Assembly (NCBI RefSeq): GCF_016405965.1
Contig: NZ_JAEFCD010000009.1
Coordinates: forward strand, 1 to 64,000
Length of the DNA: 64,000 nt
Source: Alteromonas sp. IB21
GTDB lineage: Bacteria; Pseudomonadota; Gammaproteobacteria; Enterobacterales; Alteromonadaceae
Direction of reading: 5' to 3'
In this document: one piece after another, positions 45,387 through 54,200 of the stretch
Layout of the letters: every line of letters starts with the position of its first letter
How positions within the stretch are numbered: the stretch's first letter is position 1
The notes under the pieces: generated by a model
What the model saw: the letters and a program-made list of their open reading frames with translations, nothing else
Databases searched by the model: none
Told to the model about the DNA's origin: nothing
Position numbers and translations under genes: made by a program

Positions 45387-46184
45387 ATGTCAGCGTTGGA
45401 AAGTAAAGGCCGTATTCATCAGCAGTTCTACCGCAATGGCCCAAGCCACAGGGACGGCGCTGACGTCTCATTCCAAGATATCCGTAAGCTGTTTAATTTC
45501 GCTACGATCACTGTGGGTCGATGGGTAACGGCTGAAGAGCAGCAGATCGCAGCCAATTTATTTTTTGATGCGCTTTACGATCTGGTTGCGATCCTAAACA
45601 TTAATGAGCAAGTGTTGTCGCTGAACGGCTCACTATCGCTTGCTTTTGGTAGCGGAGGCCAAAAGCACAGTAGTGCTCATTACAATAGTGCAAAGCGACA
45701 GCTTGCACTGGCTAAAAACGCCGGCGCCGGTGCGTTAGCACACGAATGGTTTCACGCGTTTGATCACTATATAGCGCCTCGCATGTTCGACGGCATCGCA
45801 GCGGGCAGCTTTGCAACGCAAGCATGGCTCGACAATGCGCCTTTGAACCCTCATCCTTTGAATCAAAAATTGAGCGATTGTTTCTCGCTGCTCTTCTTAA
45901 ATGATCAAAAAAGGCCAAATGAGTACTTTGTGCGATCCGTAGAAGCTGATCGCGCGCTAAAAATGTATTATTATGCTATGCCTCAGGAGATGGCTGCCCG
46001 AGCATTTGAAGCCTGCATCCAAGATCACGAAATCAAAAATGCGTTCTTGGTGCAAGGGACAAAAAAATCAACGGAAGCTAGACTTGGCATTTATCCTCAT
46101 GGTAACTTGCGTATATCACTCAATCAGGCATTGATGTTGTATTTTTACCAATTAGGTGTCGCTATTTCACGAAAACAAACATAG
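45387..46184 (+). CDS. CLCA_X family protein, putative zinc metalloprotease
   Basis: A 265-residue soluble protein with a metal-binding motif HEWFHAFDH (HExxH-type: H-E-W-F-H) near residue 124. LSLAFGSGGQKHSSAHYN and ARAFEACIQD are typical of the CLCA_X family as I remember it. A peptidase role is suggested by the motif but unproven. Seventeen bases separate it from fldB, so it belongs to the PhoD-fldB run. Confidence 0.75.
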   Translation: MSALESKGRIHQQFYRNGPSHRDGADVSFQDIRKLFNFATITVGRWVTAEEQQIAANLFFDALYDLVAILNINEQVLSLNGSLSLAFGSGGQKHSSAHYNSAKRQLALAKNAGAGALAHEWFHAFDHYIAPRMFDGIAAGSFATQAWLDNAPLNPHPLNQKLSDCFSLLFLNDQKRPNEYFVRSVEADRALKMYYYAMPQEMAARAFEACIQDHEIKNAFLVQGTKKSTEARLGIYPHGNLRISLNQALMLYFYQLGVAISRKQT

Positions 46185-46326
46185 TTTGTTGTTTTATTAC
46201 CGTGAAACTGAGTATTTTTTCAACAACAAGTGTTAATGAGCACACTGTTTTTATACAAAAGTCTGTATATTTTTGTAACAAGCAGTATACTAAATGGCTC
46301 GAACGTAACAGAAGAAAGAAGACGAG

Positions 46327-46737
46327 ATGAAAAGAAAGAAGCATACCTCGGCTGAAGACGAGGCTCAGATTGATATGACCCCCATGTTGGACATCGTGTT
46401 CATCATGTTGATTTTCTTCATCGTAACGACCTCGTTCGTGAAAGAGAAAGGTTTAGACGTAAACCGTCCTGAAGATAATCAAGCTAAAAACGATAAGCCT
46501 TCAAAAGCGCTTTCCATCCGTATTGATGCTGATGGCACAATCATGATGGGCGGTCGTGAAGTTGATATTCGTCGTGTTGTAGCAAACGCTCAGACATACT
46601 TAGCGGAAAACAATACAGATACTGCAGCAATCCAGGCACACGAAGATAGTGAGCACGGTACTGTGGTAGAAGTAATGAACCAAGTTAAAATTGCGGGTAT
46701 CGATAAAGTATCTGTTTTGGTTAAGAAGAGTAGCTAA
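46327..46737 (+). CDS. exbD: Stand-alone ExbD/TolR-type protein
   Basis: A 136-residue inner-membrane protein with one membrane segment (about 18-40) and a periplasmic domain. The signature IDMTPMLDIVFIMLIFFIV includes the aspartate (D22) that carries protons in ExbD/TolR. ExbD normally works with ExbB and TonB, yet none of these is adjacent, so it must use partners encoded elsewhere. A clear terminator follows. Confidence 0.9.
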   Translation: MKRKKHTSAEDEAQIDMTPMLDIVFIMLIFFIVTTSFVKEKGLDVNRPEDNQAKNDKPSKALSIRIDADGTIMMGGREVDIRRVVANAQTYLAENNTDTAAIQAHEDSEHGTVVEVMNQVKIAGIDKVSVLVKKSS

Positions 46738-46763
46738 TAAGCTCTGACTACCTGATTAAATAT

Positions 46764-46793
46764 ATGAAAGCCACCTTTGGGTGGCTTTTTTCG
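46764..46793 (+). terminator. Terminator of exbD
   Basis: AAAGCCACC-TTT-GGGTGGCTTTTTT: a stable stem with a T run. Confidence 0.85.
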
Positions 46794-46919
46794 TATTAGC
46801 TCTTATACCAAAGTATCTCTTGTGCTATCGCATGAATTTTGTTCAGATCGTACCATTCGGTGTGTCTGGAGAATCCATGTTGAAACTCGGTTCCAGACTC
46901 GGATGTCACTGGAGCCATT

Positions 46920-48332
46920 ATGCACAAAAAAATACTCTACACTGCCGTGATTACGGCAATTGCGTCAGCACCACAAGTGTCTGCTGCAAAAATTGAATTA
47001 AGCGAAGCGTTTAATTACAACGCATTTATCTTCCAAGATTTTGAAGGAAAGTCTTCTGATGTAGAAGGTCGCCTTGCTGTTGGTGGAGAGATGCGCGTCA
47101 CCGACTTTAACGTTGGCTTATTACTGCCTCCAGATTTATCAGAGTCTGCTCTTGCCGTAGGCGGTAACCTTCATTTCACGCGCGGTGATGTTCACGGTGG
47201 TTCAACTACCGTGTCAGGTATGGTGTTTGGATCTGAACTCACATTCGATAAAGCGGTTAACGCTCAGCAGACTGTAAATCTCATTAATTCTACGGTGAAA
47301 TCTGGTGGTATCTCATCGAAAGGTGATGTCAAACTAGGTAACTCAAATGTTGTATCAGGTGATGTGCACGCCAATACTGTGAAACTTGGTGGGCCTAATA
47401 GTGTTTACGACAGTGTGAGTAACCCTACTTTGTATGGCTCCCAAGTTGAAAACGGAAACGTATTTGCTGAGTCTAGCGTTGAACTTGATAGCAGCGAAGT
47501 TAACGGTACCGTAACGCTTAACGACGTTAACAATTACACCGCTATCAATGGTTCGACAGCAACATCTGTTGAACAGGGCAGCGTGAGTAAGGCTGACGTT
47601 AACAATATTGACTTTAATGCTATTGCTGCCGAAGTAACAGCGCAGTCTCAGGAGTTTGCGTCAATGTCGGTGAATGGCACAACAACATTGTCGTGCACTG
47701 ACGCTAACGATTCGGATCAAGCGGTTGCTTGTACCGACGCTAGCAAGGATGTATTAAATACCATTACCTTCTCTGGCTCTGATGATATCAATATCTACAA
47801 TATTGACGCTAGTTGGTTTAGCGCGGCCGACAAAGGCATTGTTTATGATTTCTCTACCACCAGCTACAACATCATTAATGTGTATGGCGAGTCGGTAGAG
47901 CTTTTCAATACTGGCTTCTTTAATACCGCGTTTACGCAGGAAAATGAATATTTCAGAGAAAACGGCCAGTATCGAGACAACGACAACAATGTCGGCCAGC
48001 GTCACGATGGCCTTTATACTAATAATATTCTATTTAATTTTGTTGATGCTGACTTCCTTACGCTACACAGCGTGGGCGTAAAAGGTAGTGTATTAGCGCC
48101 ATATGCAGAGCTAAGTTTTTACAATGGTCATGTAGATGGCAACGTGATTGCTAAAAGCTTGGTCACGCCGCTAGTGGAATTAGTTAACGACCAAGACGAA
48201 ACCTACAACGCGCCTACAGGCCAAGTAAATAATTATCGGTTTGGCGCTATTAACGTCAGTGAACCGGCTTCAATCGCTATTTTGTTTGGCGCAGGATGTC
48301 TTATGCTAACTAGGCGTAGAAAGACTAGCTAG
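46920..48332 (+). CDS. Choice-of-anchor A protein with PEP-CTERM tail
   Basis: A 470-residue secreted protein: signal peptide (MHKKILYTAVITAIASAPQVSA), a repetitive beta-rich body opening with FNYNAFIFQDF and DVEGRLAVGGEM (choice-of-anchor A domain), and a C-terminal sorting signal VSEPASIAILFGAGCLMLTRRRK with the PEP-like 'SEPAS', a hydrophobic span and a basic end. Such tails are processed by exosortase, whose gene is not in the window. GGAG lies six bases before the ATG. It sits beside the convergent cellulose operon, so a role in matrix or cell surface is plausible but inferred. Confidence 0.88.
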   Translation: MHKKILYTAVITAIASAPQVSAAKIELSEAFNYNAFIFQDFEGKSSDVEGRLAVGGEMRVTDFNVGLLLPPDLSESALAVGGNLHFTRGDVHGGSTTVSGMVFGSELTFDKAVNAQQTVNLINSTVKSGGISSKGDVKLGNSNVVSGDVHANTVKLGGPNSVYDSVSNPTLYGSQVENGNVFAESSVELDSSEVNGTVTLNDVNNYTAINGSTATSVEQGSVSKADVNNIDFNAIAAEVTAQSQEFASMSVNGTTTLSCTDANDSDQAVACTDASKDVLNTITFSGSDDINIYNIDASWFSAADKGIVYDFSTTSYNIINVYGESVELFNTGFFNTAFTQENEYFRENGQYRDNDNNVGQRHDGLYTNNILFNFVDADFLTLHSVGVKGSVLAPYAELSFYNGHVDGNVIAKSLVTPLVELVNDQDETYNAPTGQVNNYRFGAINVSEPASIAILFGAGCLMLTRRRKTS

Positions 48333-48391
48333 CGTCCCTAAAATCTTTAAATCTTAAGAAAAGATAGCAAACAATGCAGTTAAAAGCGGCT

Positions 48392-50833
48392 TTACAATAC
48401 AAAGCCGCTTATTCTTGGGGATGATAGCAACAACTCGTCGCTGGTAACGCCATTACCTTTCCCTGCTCGCCATCTAATTTGAATACCCGCTTCAAACGCC
48501 TGATACTCAACAGCGAACGCTTTTCCAATATAACCTGCCGCAATCCAGTTGTTGTTGAAACGATATTGCCCCTCAGCCATAAAGTTGCCGCTCAAGCCTG
48601 TATCAGAACTTTCACCAAGGGTCTCATTTAAGTCTTGAGGACGAAACGCTTCTCCTGTAGGAAAGCGCAGATTATCATCTTGTTCAACACGAGAAAGCGC
48701 AAGTGAACTGCGTAATTTGATTTGCCAGTTGAGCACCTCAAGGGTGAGCAATTCGGAGTAGCCGCCGATACTCAAGAACTGACTTGGGCTAAAGTAACCG
48801 CCGTTACCTACAGTAAAACCGCTTAGGTTTTTTTCATAACGTGTATAGCTTAAAAATGGCCCTACACGCCAATAATCAAGTTTGGGGGAGACCAAACTTG
48901 CAATGTCATAACTCATATCACCACGGACTGATAGCGAGCTATTATTGGCAACGCGTTCGCCTTCGAGTCGGCTTACCTGAGCCGTTCCTGCGACAGACAC
49001 TTTGTCAGTTATGGAGTGAGCCACCAAACCCCGAACCCCACTTTCTATAACGTAGCCCCAAGCTTGCGTATGGTCAGTATAGAATGTGCCAGTCTGGCTT
49101 AATAAGCTGTCTTCTTTCGCTTTTCGAAATAAGGTAGCCGCAACGGTAGTATTTGCTAAGAACTTTGTTGCCGAGATTTGCCCTGTCACTTCCGCCTTCA
49201 CAGGCTGGTCAAACATGGCATAATCTAAATTAACGTAAAAATTAAAGTCTGGTGCCTGATAAAACGCTTCAGCGCGAAGGGCAGTGTCTTCAAAACCGCT
49301 TATTCCTGAAAATGTACTGCCTAACTGCCTGTCACCAAACCAATCATTAGTTTGTGGACGACCGCTAAAGAACTGCTTGTAGTCGAGTGATACTTGCCAC
49401 AGCCAGTTTTTATAACCGCTGCCAATGCCGACGTATTGCGACAGGACGTCGAAGTTGCCAAGTCCTTCACCGCCACTTCGATTTCGAGTATTCATTCCAT
49501 AGACTGCACTTAGACCATCTTTAGTTTGTGCCAAAACCTCTCGTGGATCGTCGTTTTGATAGGCCAGCCAAAACTGTTTTCTTGGCCAAGCATTGCGTGT
49601 AGTGCGCTCTTGCAAAATACGTTTTACTTCACTGTATTTGAGTGCCAACCTATTCAATGTGGTATCGTCACTTTGATTAAGTGAAACCAGTTCGTTAGCA
49701 ATAACGCTATCATTTGGCGTTTTCGATAACACACGCTCAAACGCTGAAGTGGCGGTTGTAGTATCTTGTATTTCTTTCGCGGCCCAACCAATCAGCGCTT
49801 GCTCATCAAGACTCAGTCGTCTTAACTGGGAAAGTGCCTTACCTGCCTCAATGCTTTGTTTGTAACGCATTGAATCATAAAACTGCGCTTGTCGCGTTGC
49901 TAGCGCATCAGCACAGCGACGAATAAACACGTCGGTATCAATACTGCACGCTAAAGCAAAAGCGGCTTGCTTGGCGGATTCCGTTTCCTGTGCCATCAGC
50001 GCTAAATACTCACCTTCGTCATCATCTACCAAATGAAAGAGCGTTTCAGCGAATGTATAATTTTTAGCATCATATTGCTGCCACGCTTCCCCCTGGAGTA
50101 CATCTTTAACGTAGTAACTGTCATCTCGCTGGAGGAAGGCTTCAAGCGCTTCAAAGTCTCGTAACGCCAGTGCCTGCTGCAATCTGATTCCCGTAACGCT
50201 ATTAAGTCCTTGCTGCGCCGACTGCTCATCTATGTCTCGTACAGCCGTTTCTAATGCCAAAGAGAACTGCTGCGCCGCTATGTCGAGCATACCTTTATCT
50301 ATGGCGGTCCATCCCATCAGTAAATAAAAGTCTGTTCGCTTTAACTGGTTGCTGAGTTCAACTAACGCTCTAACCTGTTGCTCTGAGGCATTGGCGCGGA
50401 CCTTAGGCGTACGCTGAGCAAATTCCTCTAACGCCGAAGCCTTCGATGACGTTTTGGAAAGCGTTGGATCGCGCTTCTGGGGAACACGCTGTGGCGCGTC
50501 TGACTCTGACGGCTTTGTAGCAGCAGGCTTTAACGTACCTTTTAACCTACCGTTTATCTTGTTCAGTTCAGTTTCAATTTCTTTTGGTACTTGCCATCCA
50601 GGATAAAGTGCTTTTAACCGTCCAAATTCGTCATTGGCCTGCTTTACCTGTCGTTCATTAATATGATACCAAAGACCGGTTAAATCGGGTTGCGCCTGCG
50701 GTGCTGGCAGAAGACCTAAGTCTTTCTCTTTATAGGTCGTTTTAGTTTGCCCAACAGCCTGCGCTGGCACGAGTGAAGCGGTTACAGCGCCCAAAGCGAG
50801 CGCAAGAGCAGTTCGTTTACATATATCTTTCAC
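48392..50833 (-). CDS. bcsC: BcsC-like cellulose export protein (TPR plus outer-membrane barrel)
   Basis: An 813-residue exported protein with a signal peptide (cleavage near residue 29), helical TPR-like repeats (about 140-440) and a C-terminal beta-barrel (about 500-813) that ends in aromatic-rich strands. This is the architecture of BcsC, the periplasmic scaffold and outer-membrane pore for cellulose, although it is shorter than E. coli BcsC (about 1,150 aa) and the barrel resembles NfrA-type C-termini. The assignment rests largely on its place as the last gene of the bcs operon, overlapping bcsZ by 4 bp. Confidence 0.7.
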   Translation of the reverse strand: MKDICKRTALALALGAVTASLVPAQAVGQTKTTYKEKDLGLLPAPQAQPDLTGLWYHINERQVKQANDEFGRLKALYPGWQVPKEIETELNKINGRLKGTLKPAATKPSESDAPQRVPQKRDPTLSKTSSKASALEEFAQRTPKVRANASEQQVRALVELSNQLKRTDFYLLMGWTAIDKGMLDIAAQQFSLALETAVRDIDEQSAQQGLNSVTGIRLQQALALRDFEALEAFLQRDDSYYVKDVLQGEAWQQYDAKNYTFAETLFHLVDDDEGEYLALMAQETESAKQAAFALACSIDTDVFIRRCADALATRQAQFYDSMRYKQSIEAGKALSQLRRLSLDEQALIGWAAKEIQDTTTATSAFERVLSKTPNDSVIANELVSLNQSDDTTLNRLALKYSEVKRILQERTTRNAWPRKQFWLAYQNDDPREVLAQTKDGLSAVYGMNTRNRSGGEGLGNFDVLSQYVGIGSGYKNWLWQVSLDYKQFFSGRPQTNDWFGDRQLGSTFSGISGFEDTALRAEAFYQAPDFNFYVNLDYAMFDQPVKAEVTGQISATKFLANTTVAATLFRKAKEDSLLSQTGTFYTDHTQAWGYVIESGVRGLVAHSITDKVSVAGTAQVSRLEGERVANNSSLSVRGDMSYDIASLVSPKLDYWRVGPFLSYTRYEKNLSGFTVGNGGYFSPSQFLSIGGYSELLTLEVLNWQIKLRSSLALSRVEQDDNLRFPTGEAFRPQDLNETLGESSDTGLSGNFMAEGQYRFNNNWIAAGYIGKAFAVEYQAFEAGIQIRWRAGKGNGVTSDELLLSSPRISGFVL

Positions 50834-51930
50834 GAGGCACTGTCCGCTACCGCTAGCATGGAAAGCAAAGTTAAACTTGATGAATAGTAATCCATTTTTC
50901 GATTAATAGAGGGCCATTTTGCGGCTTTCGAATTCATAATTTCATCTACTGCACGTTTTACAGAACGCATGCCGTCTGTCATTTCGTATTCAGCCGTTTG
51001 CTCGGTAAGCAGATTTACCGTTGCGGGGGTTGGTTTAAGCGCCCACCACTCATAATAAGGCGCAAGCAACCGCTCTGCTAACTCGTTATCGTCACGAACG
51101 TCTTCAGACCAAACTAATTGGAGTGGGATCCGCACGGCGTTGAAACCAAACTCTGGCGATATGACATTTTCTAACGTTAACTTACCTTTAAACTGTTCAT
51201 TAACTATGTCCGCATTTTGGGGTTCTAAGCGCACCCAGTCGCTCGGTAGACGGTAAGATGAAAACTGCATATTCGAAAGAAGAGACAAGCCTGTTTCATA
51301 GAGTTTATTCCATTTCGCGGGCGTTGGTGCAAGGGACGAAAGTTCTGAAAGTGCTGGAAAAACCCAGTAAGACATGTTGAGCTGTATGCTGGTGATTTCA
51401 CCTGATTTTGCACTGAATCCGTATTCTCCAGGTAAAAGCAAAACAGCCTCGCCATATTCAACTAACAAGGTGTTTTCAATCGCCTCGACAATATTTCGTG
51501 CGTCCTCTTTAAATCCGCTTACTCCCCACTTTTCACTTGCCCTTAGAAGCGCCCACGCGATCAATATATCTCCATCCGAGGCGTTGTTAGGGTCATCAAT
51601 ACAAGAAGACGAGCTATCTGCACAGGGTCGATAGCGCCAGCTAAAAAGCCCATCTCTGCGCATAAGCGTACTTTTAGTCCATTGCCACAGTGCATCAAAG
51701 GTCTCTTTATCATCGGCGGCAATAGCGAAAAGCATACCGTAGCCCTGCCCCTCGCTATGGGAAACGTCTCCGTTACCCGTATCGATTACGCGACCGCCAT
51801 CAATAAACAGCGCTCTGTAGGCCATGAACTGAGCCTTGAACTCGCTATCGTCTTTAGTAGTACAAGACATCAGAACACAGAAAAAGCCAATGATAGACAG
51901 CGCCCTTGTTGCTTTTCTTAGCGTTACCAT
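50830..51930 (-). CDS. bcsZ: Endoglucanase BcsZ (GH8), lipoprotein form
   Basis: A GH8 cellulase of the cellulose synthase machinery, trimming or releasing nascent glucan in the periplasm. The 366 residues have a lipobox (LMSC near residue 23), the acid residue in HSEGQGYGML, and the aspartate in DASDGDILIAWALL. E. coli BcsZ has a normal signal peptide, so lipid anchoring is a variation. It overlaps bcsB by 7 bp and bcsC by 4 bp. Confidence 0.88.
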   Translation of the reverse strand: MVTLRKATRALSIIGFFCVLMSCTTKDDSEFKAQFMAYRALFIDGGRVIDTGNGDVSHSEGQGYGMLFAIAADDKETFDALWQWTKSTLMRRDGLFSWRYRPCADSSSSCIDDPNNASDGDILIAWALLRASEKWGVSGFKEDARNIVEAIENTLLVEYGEAVLLLPGEYGFSAKSGEITSIQLNMSYWVFPALSELSSLAPTPAKWNKLYETGLSLLSNMQFSSYRLPSDWVRLEPQNADIVNEQFKGKLTLENVISPEFGFNAVRIPLQLVWSEDVRDDNELAERLLAPYYEWWALKPTPATVNLLTEQTAEYEMTDGMRSVKRAVDEIMNSKAAKWPSINRKMDYYSSSLTLLSMLAVADSAS

Positions 51931-54200
51931 GAGTCTTGCACTTGCTCATTTCTACGTTTAAGCAATACGTAAATAATCATGCTGACGACAAAGACCGCAA
52001 TGATAAAGCCAATTAACCAATACCAAGGGTTATTGGAAAGCCAAAGCCTTAAGTGCAGCCAGTTATCGTCAGCTTCACCCACTTCATATTTTTCACTCAC
52101 TTGCATGATAAGCGATGGCGATAGCGCGTCTTTCCAGGCAAAGAAGTCTCCTGCCATTTGCCCCCACAACGACAAGCTAACCAAGTCTTCGACTCTCGCT
52201 TGAAGTAACTCTGGCGTTTGCGCTGCCATGATGAAAAGTGTATCGGTGTCTGAAGAAACGGGATGTGCTTGCGCGGTGAGTATCGCCTGCTCCCCCAAAT
52301 CACTTTCCTGCACGGTGTGCCCATCAATTCGCATTTCTTTGAAAGACTTGTCATCCGTCATATTTCTTACTTGGTTATGTAGGCTATTTTGAAGTCGGTA
52401 GGACCAGCGCTTAGTGGCTTCTATTGCCGTATTGAATTGGGCTTGTTCAAAGTTTGAAAGGGTGTCTGGCGTTCCCAGAACAATGACAGAGCCTTCGGAA
52501 GAAATATCACTTCCCATTGCAATTTGAACATTAAGCAAGGGGACTTGAGCCGCCTGCGCTAACTTTGCAGATAAGGTTAACGCGGTATTCAAGAATTCGT
52601 CTGAGGGTATCGAAATGGTTGAAACAGGTGCAGATTTGAAGCGCGCAAACGGATAGGCAGTTTCAGACAGCATGGCCAAATTAGGCTGCACCGCGACATG
52701 TCCGGCACTAGGAAGCTCAATAACTGATGAGTTATCAAGCTGAAAAACCAAATGTGACCCAGGGACATCGTCGCACGCGACCCCGGCGAGCGGAGGTCTC
52801 AACGTTACTGCAAAATCCAAATTATTTACGCCACCTTTAAAGAACCGAGCAGGAATGCGTAGCTGGTAATCTCTGTACGCTTGACCATTGATGTTGTTTA
52901 ACGCCAAGCCGTGCACCAACTCATCATTCACACTGATATTCATTACCGAGCCAGGTCCAAATCCTGCACCGTAACCGAAATCTAAAAGCAAACTGACCGA
53001 TGCGTTTTCAGGAACATAAAAATCAGCTGGCAGCCTAAAAGAAACGCGCTTGTTAAAGTCGCCCTCATCTCTAAACTGCGTAGTTGTTACGCCAAAATCT
53101 TCAAAAGCATAATGGTTATCAGGGTTCAAGATACGGTTACGCTGCAGCGTATTTGGCTGCATTTGAGACTGAGAAAGCACCTTTACTTGCGAAATGGGGT
53201 TGATTGCATCATCCATAACCGCTAAAGCCTTTGCTGCCGCTAGCACTTCTTCTTGGGTTGTCCCGCTTACAATTAATCGATAACTAGCTGGCACAACAAC
53301 CTTATTATCTTCTACGAAGGCTGGGGTGCGCTGCGCTTTTAAAAATGCGCCGTCGATATCGTTGATCACTTCATCAGGAAGCACTGGTGATAATGCTTCA
53401 ACAGTGCCTACTAGCACGTGAACAGGTTGCTGTTGGTTTGTCTTGAGATACCACGCCGTGCGTTCGTAGCGTGCTACGTTCTGCTCATTCCAAAAATTAC
53501 TTTCGGTTTGCTTAAGCTGCGGAAGCACGTAGCCATCGTCAAAACTGTCGTGTTGGATGATAAGCGGCTGGTACTGACTTCGAAGGGCCAGCGCCTGTGC
53601 GACAATAGGCAATGTTTGTTGCTTTATTAGCGGGTTTACTTCGCGTGGGGTATAGAGTTGAACATTGCGCTGACCGCCAATCCCAGGACTGAAGAACCCG
53701 CTCAATGCATCTAATGTGAAACGCTTCTCATTGATTGAGGTGGTTATCTTTAACGTAGAGTTATACACATTGATTTCACTCCACAACTCCGGCGCGTTAC
53801 CATCTACACATTGCTCTGCGTAGTGCTGACTCACCGCAAGCGTAAGTGAGTTAAACCCCGCTCGCCAGAGAGCGTTGGGAATAGTAACCTCAGATACAAG
53901 TGAAGGCCTGTCAGGGTCAAAAGCAATCTGCCCGATAGTTGCATTGTTGAACCTGACATACAGTTGCGAACGCTTTTTAATTAACGCTTGTGAACTTACC
54001 ACTTCAAGCGTTAGTAGGGCGCTATCTACCTCTGCGACTGAACTCAAAGGAATAGGAACGTCTACCGACGCGGATTTACCTTGCAGTCGGACCGTTCCCT
54101 CACCACCGTAAAAATCGGTTAGTCGGTACGAGTTGGTTTGAGCTGCTAGGGTAAATGGCATGCACAAACATAATAGTGGAATAAGGTATTTTTTTATCAT
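51924..54200 (-). CDS. bcsB: Cellulose synthase periplasmic subunit BcsB
   Basis: The periplasmic partner of BcsA, guiding the glucan chain. The 758 residues have a signal peptide (to about A20), carbohydrate-binding and flavodoxin-like repeats, and a C-terminal membrane anchor (about 727-747) followed by a short basic tail. Typical BcsB features such as LALNNINGQAYRDYQLRIPA are seen. Its ATG overlaps the bcsA stop (ATGA). Confidence 0.92.
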   Translation of the reverse strand: MIKKYLIPLLCLCMPFTLAAQTNSYRLTDFYGGEGTVRLQGKSASVDVPIPLSSVAEVDSALLTLEVVSSQALIKKRSQLYVRFNNATIGQIAFDPDRPSLVSEVTIPNALWRAGFNSLTLAVSQHYAEQCVDGNAPELWSEINVYNSTLKITTSINEKRFTLDALSGFFSPGIGGQRNVQLYTPREVNPLIKQQTLPIVAQALALRSQYQPLIIQHDSFDDGYVLPQLKQTESNFWNEQNVARYERTAWYLKTNQQQPVHVLVGTVEALSPVLPDEVINDIDGAFLKAQRTPAFVEDNKVVVPASYRLIVSGTTQEEVLAAAKALAVMDDAINPISQVKVLSQSQMQPNTLQRNRILNPDNHYAFEDFGVTTTQFRDEGDFNKRVSFRLPADFYVPENASVSLLLDFGYGAGFGPGSVMNISVNDELVHGLALNNINGQAYRDYQLRIPARFFKGGVNNLDFAVTLRPPLAGVACDDVPGSHLVFQLDNSSVIELPSAGHVAVQPNLAMLSETAYPFARFKSAPVSTISIPSDEFLNTALTLSAKLAQAAQVPLLNVQIAMGSDISSEGSVIVLGTPDTLSNFEQAQFNTAIEATKRWSYRLQNSLHNQVRNMTDDKSFKEMRIDGHTVQESDLGEQAILTAQAHPVSSDTDTLFIMAAQTPELLQARVEDLVSLSLWGQMAGDFFAWKDALSPSLIMQVSEKYEVGEADDNWLHLRLWLSNNPWYWLIGFIIAVFVVSMIIYVLLKRRNEQVQDSW

